A DNA stretch of 64,000 nucleotides, taken from Paenibacillus albus (GTDB taxonomy: Bacteria > Bacillota > Bacilli > Paenibacillales > Paenibacillaceae). Below the pieces are notes generated by a model. It saw only the letters and a program-made list of their open reading frames with translations, made no database searches and was not told the DNA's origin. Position numbers and translations under genes: made by a program. Each line of letters opens with the position of its first letter. Position 1 is the first letter of the stretch. Positions 18,808 to 26,883 of the stretch are shown piece by piece. The DNA lies in NCBI RefSeq assembly GCF_003952225.1, contig NZ_CP034437.1, positions 5,222,501 through 5,286,500 of the forward strand, in the 5' to 3' direction.

Positions 18808-19897
18808 GCTCACTCGGCAATCTTACTTCAAACACCGTACTAACGACGCTGCTCTCCACGGTTATCGTGCCATGATGCTGTTCCACAATATTTTTGGCGA
18901 TGAACAGGCCAAGTCCCGTGCTTCCTTCATGGTATGTACGAGCTTTGTCGCTTGTGTAGAACATATCGAATATATGAGGGAGATCCTCGGGCGAGATGCT
19001 GTCCCCGTAGTTGATAATCCGAACGACGACCTCCTCGGAGTCGAGCTGGCATTCAATATCGACGTACTGGCCTTCACTGCCATAGTGCGCTGCATTGCTG
19101 AGCAGATTCTCGAACACGCGAACCAGTAACTCGCTATCTCCGCGAACCTTTAGCGCTGGAGTCACACTCAGACGAGAGATCAAGCTCTGCTTCTCGAAAA
19201 GCGGATACAGCTCTTCATTCAATTGAAGCAGCAGCTCGCTAAGATCAACCGGATGATTATAGTTAACTGTCAGCTTTCCGTAGTTCATGCGGGTAACCTC
19301 GAACAAGTTGTCAATAAGCCTCTCCAGCCGCTGCGATTTCGTATAAGCGATGGAGGTATAGTGCTTGGTCTGCTCAGGAGTTAAATTATCGTTCTTCAGG
19401 ATGAAATCCAAATACCCAAGAACGGACGTTAACGGCGTACGAAGATCATGTGCGAGATTCAGAACCAGCTGTTCCTTGCTGTTCTCTGCAAAATCTCCCC
19501 GCTCCAGCGCTTGACGAAGCTTCTCCCCTGCCAGATTAATGTCCCTTGCGATGTCGCCGAATTCGTCTGTGGATGGAATCACGATTCTCGTCTCGAAATT
19601 GCCGGATGCAAGCTGGTTAATTCCGCCAGATATATCTCGAAAGTACTTGGCGTATTGCCTTGTCAGCAGGAAGAAGAACGCAATCGAGATTGGAATGAAG
19701 AAGATGAGGAAGAAATTCACATCGCCAACCTGACGAATGAAATCACGAACCTGCGTCGAAGGATCTTCTCGTTTGGTCGTATGGTAATACTGCTGCGCGA
19801 GCTTATAGATAAAGTATGTGATGCTCCCAGATAGCAGCATGCTAAGGCCAACCAGCGCAATCATGTTGAATCTGAAGCTTCGAAATGGTTTAGCCAT
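18773..19897 (-). CDS. VanS-like sensor histidine kinase
   Basis: 374 residues. Two membrane helices (about residues 10-32 and 53-75) flank a short extracellular loop, followed by HAMP (about 78-130), HisKA with the phospho-acceptor NLAHDLRTPLTSVLGYLDF (His about 150) and an HATPase with ENLLSNAAHYG, FDMFYTSDKA and GLGLFIAKNIVEQHHG. The short extracellular loop and gene context are those of VanS-type or related envelope-stress kinases. Its start overlaps the response regulator by 8 nt, so the two are translated together. Glycopeptide sensing is inferred from context only. Confidence 0.9.
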   Translation of the reverse strand: MAKPFRSFRFNMIALVGLSMLLSGSITYFIYKLAQQYYHTTKREDPSTQVRDFIRQVGDVNFFLIFFIPISIAFFFLLTRQYAKYFRDISGGINQLASGNFETRIVIPSTDEFGDIARDINLAGEKLRQALERGDFAENSKEQLVLNLAHDLRTPLTSVLGYLDFILKNDNLTPEQTKHYTSIAYTKSQRLERLIDNLFEVTRMNYGKLTVNYNHPVDLSELLLQLNEELYPLFEKQSLISRLSVTPALKVRGDSELLVRVFENLLSNAAHYGSEGQYVDIECQLDSEEVVVRIINYGDSISPEDLPHIFDMFYTSDKARTYHEGSTGLGLFIAKNIVEQHHGTITVESSVVSTVFEVRLPSEQNKGETSLLIE

Positions 19898-20594
19898 GGT
19901 AGGAATAACCGACTCCCCATATTGTTTTGATCAGCTTGTTCTTGTTCAAATCATCGCCAAGCTTCTTCCGCAGCGTACGGATGTGCACCATCACCGTGTT
20001 GTTGCCTTCGAAGTATTCTTCCCCCCATACCTGCTGGAAAATATGCTCCGTACTGAACACCTTCTTCGGATAACTGACAAGCAAGTGCAAGATCTCAAAT
20101 TCCTTAGGCGTTAGCGCTACGGAAGTTCCATTCACGAGAACCGAACGTTCCTCGGGATTAATGACAACGCAGCCCGCTTCAACAATAGACTTGCCTACCG
20201 CAGCAGCTGCAGGGCGGCTAAATTGTAGGGAACGCCTGAGCTGTGCGTTCACTCGCGCGACCAACTCCATCGGGTTGAACGGCTTCGTCATATAGTCGTC
20301 TGCCCCTTGTACAAGACCGGTTATTTTATCAAGATCAGAGGTCTTCGCACTAAGGAAAATAATCGGCATATGATGCTTGTCACGAATTTGTCTGGTCACT
20401 TCGTAGCCATTGAGCTTCGGCATCATAATATCTAGAATCGCCAGATCGATGTGGTGCTTCATGATTGCATCTACGGCTTCCGAGCCGTCCAATGCTTTGA
20501 TACAACGATATCCTTCTTTCATCATGTGCAGCTCGACCAGATCTGCAATCTCCGCATCATCATCTGCAATTAGAATCGTAATCGGCTGCTTCAT
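19890..20594 (-). CDS. VanR-like OmpR-family response regulator
   Basis: 234 residues. The receiver domain has acidic DDD at 11-13, the phosphorylation Asp55 in LAILDIMMP, Ser in IIFLSAKT and Lys in DYMTKPFNP. A C-terminal winged-helix domain (about 130-234) ends in KTIWGVGYSYHG. It is the partner of the overlapping histidine kinase and the third gene of a vanY-vanZ-vanR-vanS-like operon. The start is the ATG with GTGAGGA upstream (MKQPITILIADDD); seven extra codons in the longest frame are not supported. Confidence 0.93.
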   Translation of the reverse strand: MKQPITILIADDDAEIADLVELHMMKEGYRCIKALDGSEAVDAIMKHHIDLAILDIMMPKLNGYEVTRQIRDKHHMPIIFLSAKTSDLDKITGLVQGADDYMTKPFNPMELVARVNAQLRRSLQFSRPAAAAVGKSIVEAGCVVINPEERSVLVNGTSVALTPKEFEILHLLVSYPKKVFSTEHIFQQVWGEEYFEGNNTVMVHIRTLRKKLGDDLNKNKLIKTIWGVGYSYHG

Positions 20595-20630
20595 CGTAAA
20601 ATTCCTCACTTGCATCGTTTTTCATCTATT

Positions 20631-21158
20631 TTAACAGTTTTGCCCTGGCGGCGTCAGTTGTTTGGCAGCTCGATAGGTGAACAAGCCGAGAATACTGGTA
20701 AACAACCCGTACAAAATACATCCCACCAATCCTCCGTACGTATTCAAGATAATATCGTCTACATCAAATTGGCCAATCGAGAATACCGCCTGTGAAATTT
20801 CCAACGCCGAGCTAAGCGCAAAGGATAGCGCCACTACGGTCAAGACGGTTAACCGCTTCTGTGAGTTCAGGAACCCCGTTAGCACGCCAAAAGGCAGGAA
20901 TATCGATATATTGCCGACTAGATTCAACAACCCTTTGTCCGTCATGTCGTCCAGCGTCCTTCGTATTTCATGGAATGGAATCAAGTTCCCTTGCTTCATT
21001 CTCATCGCAACGTGCATAGGATCATATAAGCTCATCTCGAACTGCTGCCTCAGAAAGGCAATGTCGATGCCGCCGCCTTTAAACAAGATGATCTTCATAA
21101 GCAGATATACATAAGCACCCAGAAGAACACGCAGCAGAATAACTCGTTCCTTCGACAT
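20631..21158 (-). CDS. VanZ-family membrane protein
   Basis: 175 residues with about four membrane helices. VanZ signatures are visible: NLIPFHEIRRTL, LLNLVGNISIFLPFGVLTGF and the ISQAVFSIGQFDVDDIILNT block. VanZ raises teicoplanin resistance in enterococci by an unknown mechanism, and free-standing VanZ proteins are common in Gram-positive genomes. The start overlaps the stop of the VanY-like gene by one base (TAATG), so it is translationally coupled. Confidence 0.93.
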   Translation of the reverse strand: MSKERVILLRVLLGAYVYLLMKIILFKGGGIDIAFLRQQFEMSLYDPMHVAMRMKQGNLIPFHEIRRTLDDMTDKGLLNLVGNISIFLPFGVLTGFLNSQKRLTVLTVVALSFALSSALEISQAVFSIGQFDVDDIILNTYGGLVGCILYGLFTSILGLFTYRAAKQLTPPGQNC

Positions 21159-22084
21159 TATCCAGCCACCTCCTTGCGGGATGAATCATCTTCCCAGGTC
21201 GTAACAATAACTCCATCCATATTATCTCCAGCTATCGTATAGCTTCCATTACTCGGAACCGTAAGCTCGAGCTTACTCTTGATTGGATAGTAGGAGATCG
21301 TGTACATCAAGCCGTCAACTTCCGCGTGAATGCTGCTCTGTTCCTTCAAGTAAGCCAAGTACTCCTCCAAAACAAAGCCATACTTATGCATAACTGCACT
21401 GTGCGGAAGGCCAACGTAGCGAAAATGCCACGGTTCATACATGATGCCCGTAATATTCGTCTTATCTTCCGGGTAACGCATTACGAAGCCATACTTCCAG
21501 GCGTTCTCCTTCAGCCACTCGCCCTCTGGCGAGCTCTTCATAGCCCCGAGAGTAGATCCGATATCCATTGACAGCCCTAGATTATGCTCGCTGTAGCCTG
21601 GCGGATTTGCTTGCTCCGATCCCAATTGCTCGTAGAGCTCGGCCTGCTTCTTGTTATCTCTGTAGCCGCTGTTGATTAGAAAGTGAGTGACGCCGTCGGC
21701 TTTTGCAGCTGCAACCAGAGCGTTAAATCGCGTGAGCATCTCTTCCGGAAGCTCGACGCTTTTATCCATGATGCCAAAGCCCTTCATTAAGTCTTGATGA
21801 TCGAACAAGTTGATGACGTGGGATACTTTCAACTTCTTCGGCACAGGATGCGTCGTATTCACGAGCAGCAATTCGCCTGTGTAAATGTCACCTTTATCTA
21901 AGGTGAGTACCTTCTGCTTCGGTCCCGACTGATTACGGGATTGCGTTTGAGTTTGGGATTGGGGCTGGTCTGCTTGCTTTGGCCCTTTCTCGTTCCCCCC
22001 ATTCTCTTTCGCAGCGTACTGTTTTCCGAATATGATCAAGCCGCATACGAGCAACAACATCATCACAACAATCATTTTCTTCAT
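21158..22084 (-). CDS. VanY-like M15 D-alanyl-D-alanine carboxypeptidase
   Basis: 308 residues, membrane-anchored by an N-terminal helix (residues 4-22), then a Q/S/N-rich linker and the M15B domain. Zinc and catalytic motifs: SEHNLGLSMDIGS (His and Asp ligands) and MYEPWHFRYVG (Glu and His). VanY-type enzymes cut the terminal D-Ala from peptidoglycan precursors, lowering vancomycin targets. A short C-terminal extension (about 250-308) is unusual but resembles that of some DacB/VanY-like proteins. The first gene of the operon. Confidence 0.93.
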   Translation of the reverse strand: MKKMIVVMMLLLVCGLIIFGKQYAAKENGGNEKGPKQADQPQSQTQTQSRNQSGPKQKVLTLDKGDIYTGELLLVNTTHPVPKKLKVSHVINLFDHQDLMKGFGIMDKSVELPEEMLTRFNALVAAAKADGVTHFLINSGYRDNKKQAELYEQLGSEQANPPGYSEHNLGLSMDIGSTLGAMKSSPEGEWLKENAWKYGFVMRYPEDKTNITGIMYEPWHFRYVGLPHSAVMHKYGFVLEEYLAYLKEQSSIHAEVDGLMYTISYYPIKSKLELTVPSNGSYTIAGDNMDGVIVTTWEDDSSRKEVAG

Positions 22085-22104
22085 GTCTTCGCTCCTCCTT
22101 TACC

Positions 22105-22116
22105 TACTCAAGAGTA
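22105..22116 (-). promoter_or_regulatory. Palindrome in the vanY-like leader
   Basis: TACTC-AA-GAGTA forms a 5-bp inverted repeat about 20 nt upstream of the vanY-like start codon, between the AT-rich probable promoter and the Shine-Dalgarno. It is a candidate operator or leader hairpin; no match to a known VanR box was verified. Confidence 0.3.
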
Positions 22117-22191
22117 ATGGAGAAAATTTAAATATTAGGATGGGAAAAGATAAAAAATTATTAAAATTACTCTGCAAGTGTGTGAGATAAA

Positions 22192-22217
22192 CAAAAACAC
22201 GCCGTAGCTCGGCGTGT
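22192..22217 (-). terminator. Terminator of the doxX-like gene
   Basis: Minus-strand stem ACACGCCG/CGGCGTGT followed by TTTTTG. Confidence 0.85.
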
Positions 22218-22231
22218 CTAGAGTAACTTAT

Positions 22232-22591
22232 CTATAGTGACAACTCATCTGCGAATAACAGCAAGACAGCAACAGCTATCGCGATGTTGAGGACAGCCGG
22301 GAAAACCTTCCCGAATGAATGCTTCACTCTCACATGCGAGAGAACCGCAATCAGCATCATAATGCCAACTCCGATACCGGTCCATGCGGCAAATGCCGGG
22401 TACCAGTAGCCAATGATGAGTCCAGCTGCGGCTGCAACTTGGACAATTCCTGTAACGCCTCGAAACCACTGTGGGAACTTGATTGAATCGAACAATTCAA
22501 CTTGATGCTTAGCTCCTGTAAGCTTACTAACGCCAAAGAAAACCATGGAGAACAGCAGCCAGCTTTGAAGTACGATGGAAAGGATGTGCAT
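22232..22591 (-). CDS. DoxX-family membrane protein
   Basis: 119 residues with four membrane helices. The SMVFFGVSKLTGAKHQVELF opening and the FRGVTGIVQVAAAAGLIIGY segment fit the DoxX/DoxD fold. DoxX-like proteins take part in thiol/redox or quinone-stress protection in several Gram-positives, but their reaction is unclear. The start is set at ATG (MHILSIVL) with AAAAGAGGC upstream; the longer frame would translate through the operator palindromes. It stands alone with two strong palindromes 30 bp apart just upstream, suggesting tight repression. Confidence 0.88.
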   Translation of the reverse strand: MHILSIVLQSWLLFSMVFFGVSKLTGAKHQVELFDSIKFPQWFRGVTGIVQVAAAAGLIIGYWYPAFAAWTGIGVGIMMLIAVLSHVRVKHSFGKVFPAVLNIAIAVAVLLLFADELSL

Positions 22592-22618
22592 TTGAATGCC
22601 TCTTTTCGTCATAGTATT

Positions 22619-22665
22619 GGACACCATTAAGTGTCCTATTTCATAATACGACACCATAAGGTGTC
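22619..22665 (-). promoter_or_regulatory. Twin palindromic operators upstream of doxX
   Basis: GGACAC-N6-GTGTCC (22619-22636) and GACACC-N4-GGTGTC (22650-22665) are both perfect inverted repeats with the same GACAC half-site. Their centres are 30 bp apart (about three helical turns). They sit 28-75 nt upstream of the doxX start, the expected place for repressor sites. No candidate regulator is encoded next to them. Confidence 0.7.
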
Positions 22666-22694
22666 CTGTAAACAGGCAATTTCTACGAGTCTAA

Positions 22695-22726
22695 ATAAAA
22701 AACGCAACCTTATGCAGGTCGCGCTT
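22695..22726 (-). terminator. Terminator of the methyltransferase gene
   Basis: Minus-strand stem AAGCGCGACCT/AGGTTGCGTT followed by T6. Confidence 0.85.
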
Positions 22727-22747
22727 CGATTCACATGTTTATTTGCT

Positions 22748-23350
22748 TTATTTTCTCGCATCCATAATGAATAAAGAGGCATCTTGATTCATGAATATTT
22801 TACTGCCGCTATAGATAGTCTTCGAGTTGCTTTCTTTGAATCCGACCTTGGTCATCAGATCGTTGAGGCTTCCCTGATCGAATCCATTGTGAACCATATC
22901 TGCAGGAACATTCTCGTTTTTATCAAAATCTACGATCAGCAGATGCCCTCCCGGATTCAGCACTTCATATAATCTTGATAAAATGTGCTCTACATCTTTG
23001 ATGTGAAGCAACACTTGAACCATGAAGATATAGTCGGCACGGATCTCCGAGCTGGATCCTGTTTCAAAGTCGAAGCATACCGTGCTTGCATTGCGAATGT
23101 CGGCACCGATTAGCTTATGTTTAATTTGTTCAAGCATATTAGGCGAAGAATCCAGAAAAACGATGTGCTCGAACTCATCAAGCAAATTCAGCCCAACAAG
23201 CCCCGTCCCGCAGCCGAAGTCGATTGCACTTTTGTCTGATCCGTTCTCTATATATTCACGAATGGCGTCTGAAGCGATTCTAGCAATCTGAGCTCTCTCT
23301 TCATTGTCATAATTACCTGCCATTGCTTCAAAGATATCCGTATTTCCCAT
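22748..23350 (-). CDS. Class I SAM-dependent methyltransferase
   Basis: 200 residues. SAM-binding motif I is AIDFGCGTGLVGLNLLDEF, motif II ends in FLDSSPNMLEQIK, and the later RADYIFMVQVLLHIKDVE and LNPGGHLLIVDFDK correspond to the central strands of a methyltransferase-11 domain. The acceptor is unknown. The start is the ATG at 23350 (MGNTDIFEAMAG) preceded by GGAGGTAAAGGAA; the open frame continues 83 codons upstream but lacks a start signal and methyltransferase homology. Confidence 0.88.
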   Translation of the reverse strand: MGNTDIFEAMAGNYDNEERAQIARIASDAIREYIENGSDKSAIDFGCGTGLVGLNLLDEFEHIVFLDSSPNMLEQIKHKLIGADIRNASTVCFDFETGSSSEIRADYIFMVQVLLHIKDVEHILSRLYEVLNPGGHLLIVDFDKNENVPADMVHNGFDQGSLNDLMTKVGFKESNSKTIYSGSKIFMNQDASLFIMDARK

Positions 23351-23459
23351 TTCCTTTACCTCCACGTTAGCTTTTCGTCTTATCATTATATCCAATATAA
23401 CAACAACTCTGCTCACTTTCATTTGATATAATATAGAAATCGAATAGGAGGATCTTTCA

Positions 23460-24236
23460 ATGATTATTGATATGAAACACGTCTCCTGGCGCCGAGAGGG
23501 ACTAACGCTGTTGAATGATGTGAACTGGCAGGTCGCGCCTGGCGAGCATTGGGCTTTACTTGGTCTGAACGGCTCTGGCAAAACAACGCTGCTGAACATC
23601 GTTAACGGTTACTTTTGGCCGTCTGAGGGATCCGTCAGCGTGCTCGGCTATCGTTTCGGCGAAGTTGATCTACGCGATCTGCGCAAATCTATCGGCTGGG
23701 TCAGTACGTCGCTGCAGGAGAAGCTGTATGTCAGCGACCGGACGCAGAACATCGTAATCAGCGGCAAACACGCAACAATCGGGATCTATGACCTCATTAC
23801 AGAAGAAGATTTGGCTTTCGCGCGATCATTGATGGAGAAATTAGGCTGCGCCCACCTATGGGACAGAGAGTTTCGCACCTGCTCGCAGGGCGAGAAGCAG
23901 AAGCTGCTGATCGCTCGCGCACTCATGGCCAAGCCGCGCATACTCATTCTCGATGAGCCTTGCAACGGCCTTGACCTCTTTTCCCGTGAGCGGCTGCTTG
24001 CCAGCATCAAGGATCTGGCTGAAAGCGACGATGCGCCAACGCTTATCTACGTCACGCATCATACGGAGGAGATTTTGCCGGTGTTCACGCATGCGCTGCT
24101 TATCCGCAGCGGCGAGGTCGTGCATAGCGGAAGGACGGAAGATGTCCTAACGACAGATCGACTAAGCGAGTTTTTCGAATCGCCTGTTATTGTGGAAGAG
24201 CATAATGAGCGGGTTTATGTGCGAATTGAGGATTGA
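23460..24236 (+). CDS. ABC-type ATP-binding protein (YlmA/PhrA-like)
   Basis: 258 residues. Walker A GLNGSGKTT (about residues 37-45), a slightly unusual signature CSQGEKQK in place of LSGGQ, Walker B ILILDEPCNGLD and the H-loop YVTHHTEEI. The closest known type is the stand-alone ModF/YlmA-like ATPases, whose partner and role are uncertain. No permease gene is adjacent; the neighbours are a divergent methyltransferase and a VOC protein 31 nt downstream, likely co-transcribed. The ATG follows AGGAGGATC. Confidence 0.85.
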   Translation: MIIDMKHVSWRREGLTLLNDVNWQVAPGEHWALLGLNGSGKTTLLNIVNGYFWPSEGSVSVLGYRFGEVDLRDLRKSIGWVSTSLQEKLYVSDRTQNIVISGKHATIGIYDLITEEDLAFARSLMEKLGCAHLWDREFRTCSQGEKQKLLIARALMAKPRILILDEPCNGLDLFSRERLLASIKDLAESDDAPTLIYVTHHTEEILPVFTHALLIRSGEVVHSGRTEDVLTTDRLSEFFESPVIVEEHNERVYVRIED

Positions 24237-24267
24237 ATAAAACGATGACAGAGAGGTGTGACGGAAT

Positions 24268-24678
24268 ATGAAATCTGTAAAGCTGGAAGGCATTACGCTG
24301 TTAGCTGACGATGTTGCCCGATTGGCCTTATTTTACAAGGAAGTTCTGGGATTTGAGATTGTGGTAGAAGAAGAACATTACGTAGAATTCAGCAATCCGG
24401 GAATCAGATTGGCTATTTGCTCCCGATCGCTCATGGCGGAGAATACCGACAGCTATCCTTCTTTCAGAGAGAGCCGCATCGGACAAGCTGTCGAGCTTAA
24501 TTTCGAATGTGATTCGCCGGATCAGGTCTATGCCTTGTACGATGAATTCGTTTCGAAAGGAGCCATCGACGTCACAGCCCCTCAAGTTAAGCCTTGGGGG
24601 CACACCGCTGGCTTCTTCGGCGATCCTGAGGGGAATGTTCATTCCTTATTTGCGGTGAACCCTATCACTCCAGCTTAA
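24268..24678 (+). CDS. VOC-family (glyoxalase/dioxygenase-fold) protein
   Basis: 136 residues with the paired beta-alpha-beta3 modules of the vicinal-oxygen-chelate fold: LLADDVARLALFYKEVLGFE at the start and WGHTAGFFGDPEGNVHSLF at the end. Possible metal ligands include Glu64-type residues and His in the C-terminal module, but the N-terminal metal His is not obvious, so enzymatic activity is uncertain. It follows the ABC ATPase gene with a GAGAGGTG ribosome binding site and shares the bidirectional terminator. Confidence 0.85.
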   Translation: MKSVKLEGITLLADDVARLALFYKEVLGFEIVVEEEHYVEFSNPGIRLAICSRSLMAENTDSYPSFRESRIGQAVELNFECDSPDQVYALYDEFVSKGAIDVTAPQVKPWGHTAGFFGDPEGNVHSLFAVNPITPA

Positions 24679-24682
24679 ATTT

Positions 24683-24714
24683 AAGCGCCTCAACCTTGAG
24701 TTGAGGCGCTTCTT
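24683..24714. terminator. Bidirectional terminator between VOC gene and lysK
   Basis: GCGCCTCAAC/GTTGAGGCGC stem flanked by A-rich and T/C-rich tails between two converging genes. Confidence 0.88.
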
Positions 24715-24717
24715 CTT

Positions 24718-26274
24718 CTAGAAATCCAACAAACTCAGCAACCTACTCTCGCCCACACTTTGAATCAAATAAGGGATACGAGGACCTTCGTTACGATTGA
24801 GGACTAGCTGATAGATTATACTGAACAATCGTTTTTGATTCTTCTTCATTTCTTTTTTATCTTCATCAAAACATATCTCATAGATACTCTCCATCCTATG
24901 CTCTTCATCGATGGTCTCATTTCTCAAGAGCTCGCAGAACGCAGCGATCCATTGCCGTTCGATTAATTGCAGCGACTCATAATAGGCAGCATCTTTACTC
25001 TGGTTGACGGTAATCATTCGCTGCGGATACCAATGTTTGATCCAGTACTCCACTCGTTTGGCGACTTCCTCAAGCTGCTCCATTGAATAATCCTCACCAT
25101 TACGCGATAGCAACTGTCGCAGCAAGTTAATATCGAAATTAACCAGTGGAAGAATACTCGCTACTAGGCTGAATTTAGGTGTTTTATGCAGAGTCTGTTC
25201 CGTCCTCAAGGAGAGCTCGAACGCCGCTTTCACTTCGCTGCTCAGCGACTGAGAGACGTAGCCTTCCCGATACCTCTCATATTCCGTGTAGTTTTTGATT
25301 ACATCTTCATCCAGGCCAATGTGGAACGAAGCATTCGGTAGATATTTGGCAAACAGAAACAATATATTTTCCGGCGCGTAAAGGTTTAACAAATCGTCAG
25401 GCGTGTAATTGTTCCCGGATGAACTGGACATTTTCGCTGGGCTGCCTTTGATGCTGATAAACTCATAAGGCACATAGTAGGGTGCTGGATAACCGAAAAT
25501 TTGTTCCGATATGACCTTGGAGACGTTATAACTGCCTGTTTCTGACGAGTGATCTCGGCCTCCCGGTTCAAATACGACCCCTTCTGCGTTCCATCGCATC
25601 GGCCAGTCGATTTTCCAATGTAATTTCATATTCGTTGCTTGAAGTATGGAAAAGGTGTCTTGATGCCCGCATTTGCATTGATAAACCAGGCTTTGTTGCT
25701 GCTCGTCAAAAGATAGAATCGAGGTCGAATCCTTCCTGCAAGCCTCACAGTAAACATGAACAGGATAGAATGACTCTCTTTCCTCTTCTTTTGCGCCATC
25801 CGTCTTATAGGTCATTAATATATCGTAGATTTCTTTTCTTTTATTCAGCGCATGAACTATGGAAGGATTGTAACTTCCCGATTGATATTCCTTGCTCTGA
25901 TAGATGAACGTTGGTTTCATATCAAACACCGCTAAAGCACGCTCAAACTCCTTCTCAAAATGCTCGGCGTAAGAGGAATGGCATCCGAATGGGCATGGCA
26001 CTTCCGAGTAAGGCATCCCCAAATATTGCTCGAACGAATCGTCTACATTCGCTGGGACTTTACGGAAGCGATCGAAATCATCCCATGAAAATATAAACCG
26101 AACCTGCTTGCCGTGTTTCTTCAGAGCCTTCGTTACGAAATACGTCGTAACAATTTCCCTGAAATTTCCGATGTGTACGGAGCCTGACGGGCTGATTCCC
26201 GATGCGCATACAAAGGTATGCCGTTCGGGGTGACTTTCCACTAACTGATTCGCTATTCTTTCCGCCCAATGCAC
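24718..26274 (-). CDS. lysK: Class I lysyl-tRNA synthetase
   Basis: 518 residues. This is the archaeal-type class I enzyme, unrelated to the usual bacterial class II LysS. The HIGH-type motif is GSVHIGNFRE, the KMSKS-type motif is PAKMSSSSGN, and a Zn-binding region has cysteines in YCEACRKDS and YQCKCGHQD. The start is GTG giving MHWAERIANQL, with GAGGTG 6 nt upstream, as in class I LysRS proteins. The open frame extends 39 codons further, but that stretch runs through the T-box terminator and cannot be coding. The lysine-specific T-box upstream means expression rises when tRNA-Lys is uncharged. A second (class II) LysRS is expected elsewhere in the genome but is not visible here. Confidence 0.96.
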   Translation of the reverse strand: MHWAERIANQLVESHPERHTFVCASGISPSGSVHIGNFREIVTTYFVTKALKKHGKQVRFIFSWDDFDRFRKVPANVDDSFEQYLGMPYSEVPCPFGCHSSYAEHFEKEFERALAVFDMKPTFIYQSKEYQSGSYNPSIVHALNKRKEIYDILMTYKTDGAKEEERESFYPVHVYCEACRKDSTSILSFDEQQQSLVYQCKCGHQDTFSILQATNMKLHWKIDWPMRWNAEGVVFEPGGRDHSSETGSYNVSKVISEQIFGYPAPYYVPYEFISIKGSPAKMSSSSGNNYTPDDLLNLYAPENILFLFAKYLPNASFHIGLDEDVIKNYTEYERYREGYVSQSLSSEVKAAFELSLRTEQTLHKTPKFSLVASILPLVNFDINLLRQLLSRNGEDYSMEQLEEVAKRVEYWIKHWYPQRMITVNQSKDAAYYESLQLIERQWIAAFCELLRNETIDEEHRMESIYEICFDEDKKEMKKNQKRLFSIIYQLVLNRNEGPRIPYLIQSVGESRLLSLLDF

Positions 26275-26299
26275 ATGAATCACCTCGACCTTATCATTT

Positions 26300-26605
26300 T
26301 GATCATGCAAAAAAGCCCCCGCCCTCAAGATTCGCATCTTGAGGACGAGAGCTATAGTCAGCTTCGTGGTACCACCTCTGTTCATGAACATGCTGCCATG
26401 TCCACCTTAATTCGGGTACGGCATCGAACATGCTTATACCCTATCTCTGTAACGGGAGATCCCGTCATACCATCCTCGGGCGAAATGCCGCCCAATTCCG
26501 TATGAAGCTCCGAGACTTTTTTCATTAAGCGCATCGTTGCTCCATTTCACCAAGCTGGAGCTCTCTGGGAACTACGCCTCTTAATTACTCTACTCTTCAT
26601 TGCCT
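26300..26605 (-). ncRNA. T-box leader (lysine specifier) of lysK
   Basis: Minus-strand leader of about 300 nt. Stem I begins near GAAGAGTAG (26590-26598), with a CAGAGAGCTC bulge and GGTGAAA. A specifier-loop-like segment TGAAAAAAGTC holds AAA (A-run 26517-26522). The conserved T-box is AGAGGTGGTACCACGAAG (26362-26379). The intrinsic terminator (26306-26344) has an 8-bp stem CCTCAAGA/TCTTGAGG, then GGGCGGGGGC and T6. Uncharged tRNA pairing with the NCCA-binding bulge would favour the antiterminator. Lysine is inferred from the AAA codon and the class I LysRS gene 30 nt downstream. Confidence 0.93.
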
Positions 26606-26883
26606 TTGATTATGAGTTAACTTATATTAACGTGCGGCATCAAATATGTCAATATTAACCAGATCCAGCACACTTCTAGCTTAGGCATTTCGGTCTAATT
26701 AAGAGTTCTTACAACTGTTGTATTTTGAAACGTTTCGCCGAAGATAGGAACATCGAATTAAACCTTTGAGACTATAGTTATACAAATTTACCCTCTCATA
26801 ATTGAAATTTATCCCTATTCAAAATATTCCAATAATTCTATTCTGAAATAGATACATATATCATATTTGGGAGGTTCCAGTGT
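26606..26883 (+). promoter_or_regulatory. Promoter region of lysK and of the sugar-binding protein gene
   Basis: An AT-rich intergenic region between divergent transcription units. It contains the perfect 10-bp palindrome GAAACGTTTC (26727-26736), which resembles half of a catabolite-response element or a LacI-family operator, and a GGGAGG Shine-Dalgarno at the end. No RNA gene was seen. Confidence 0.45.

Noticed and set aside
18773-22084. Complete vancomycin-resistance cluster
   Set aside because: vanH, vanA-type ligase and vanX are absent from the window, so resistance is not claimed.
23351-23599. 83 extra N-terminal codons of the methyltransferase
   Set aside because: The sequence overlaps the divergent ABC gene and its promoter, and a proper SD precedes the internal ATG.
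26275-26391. 39 extra N-terminal codons of the LysRS open frame
   Set aside because: This stretch contains the T-box terminator hairpin and T-run, and a GTG with good SD starts the conserved MHWAERIANQL.
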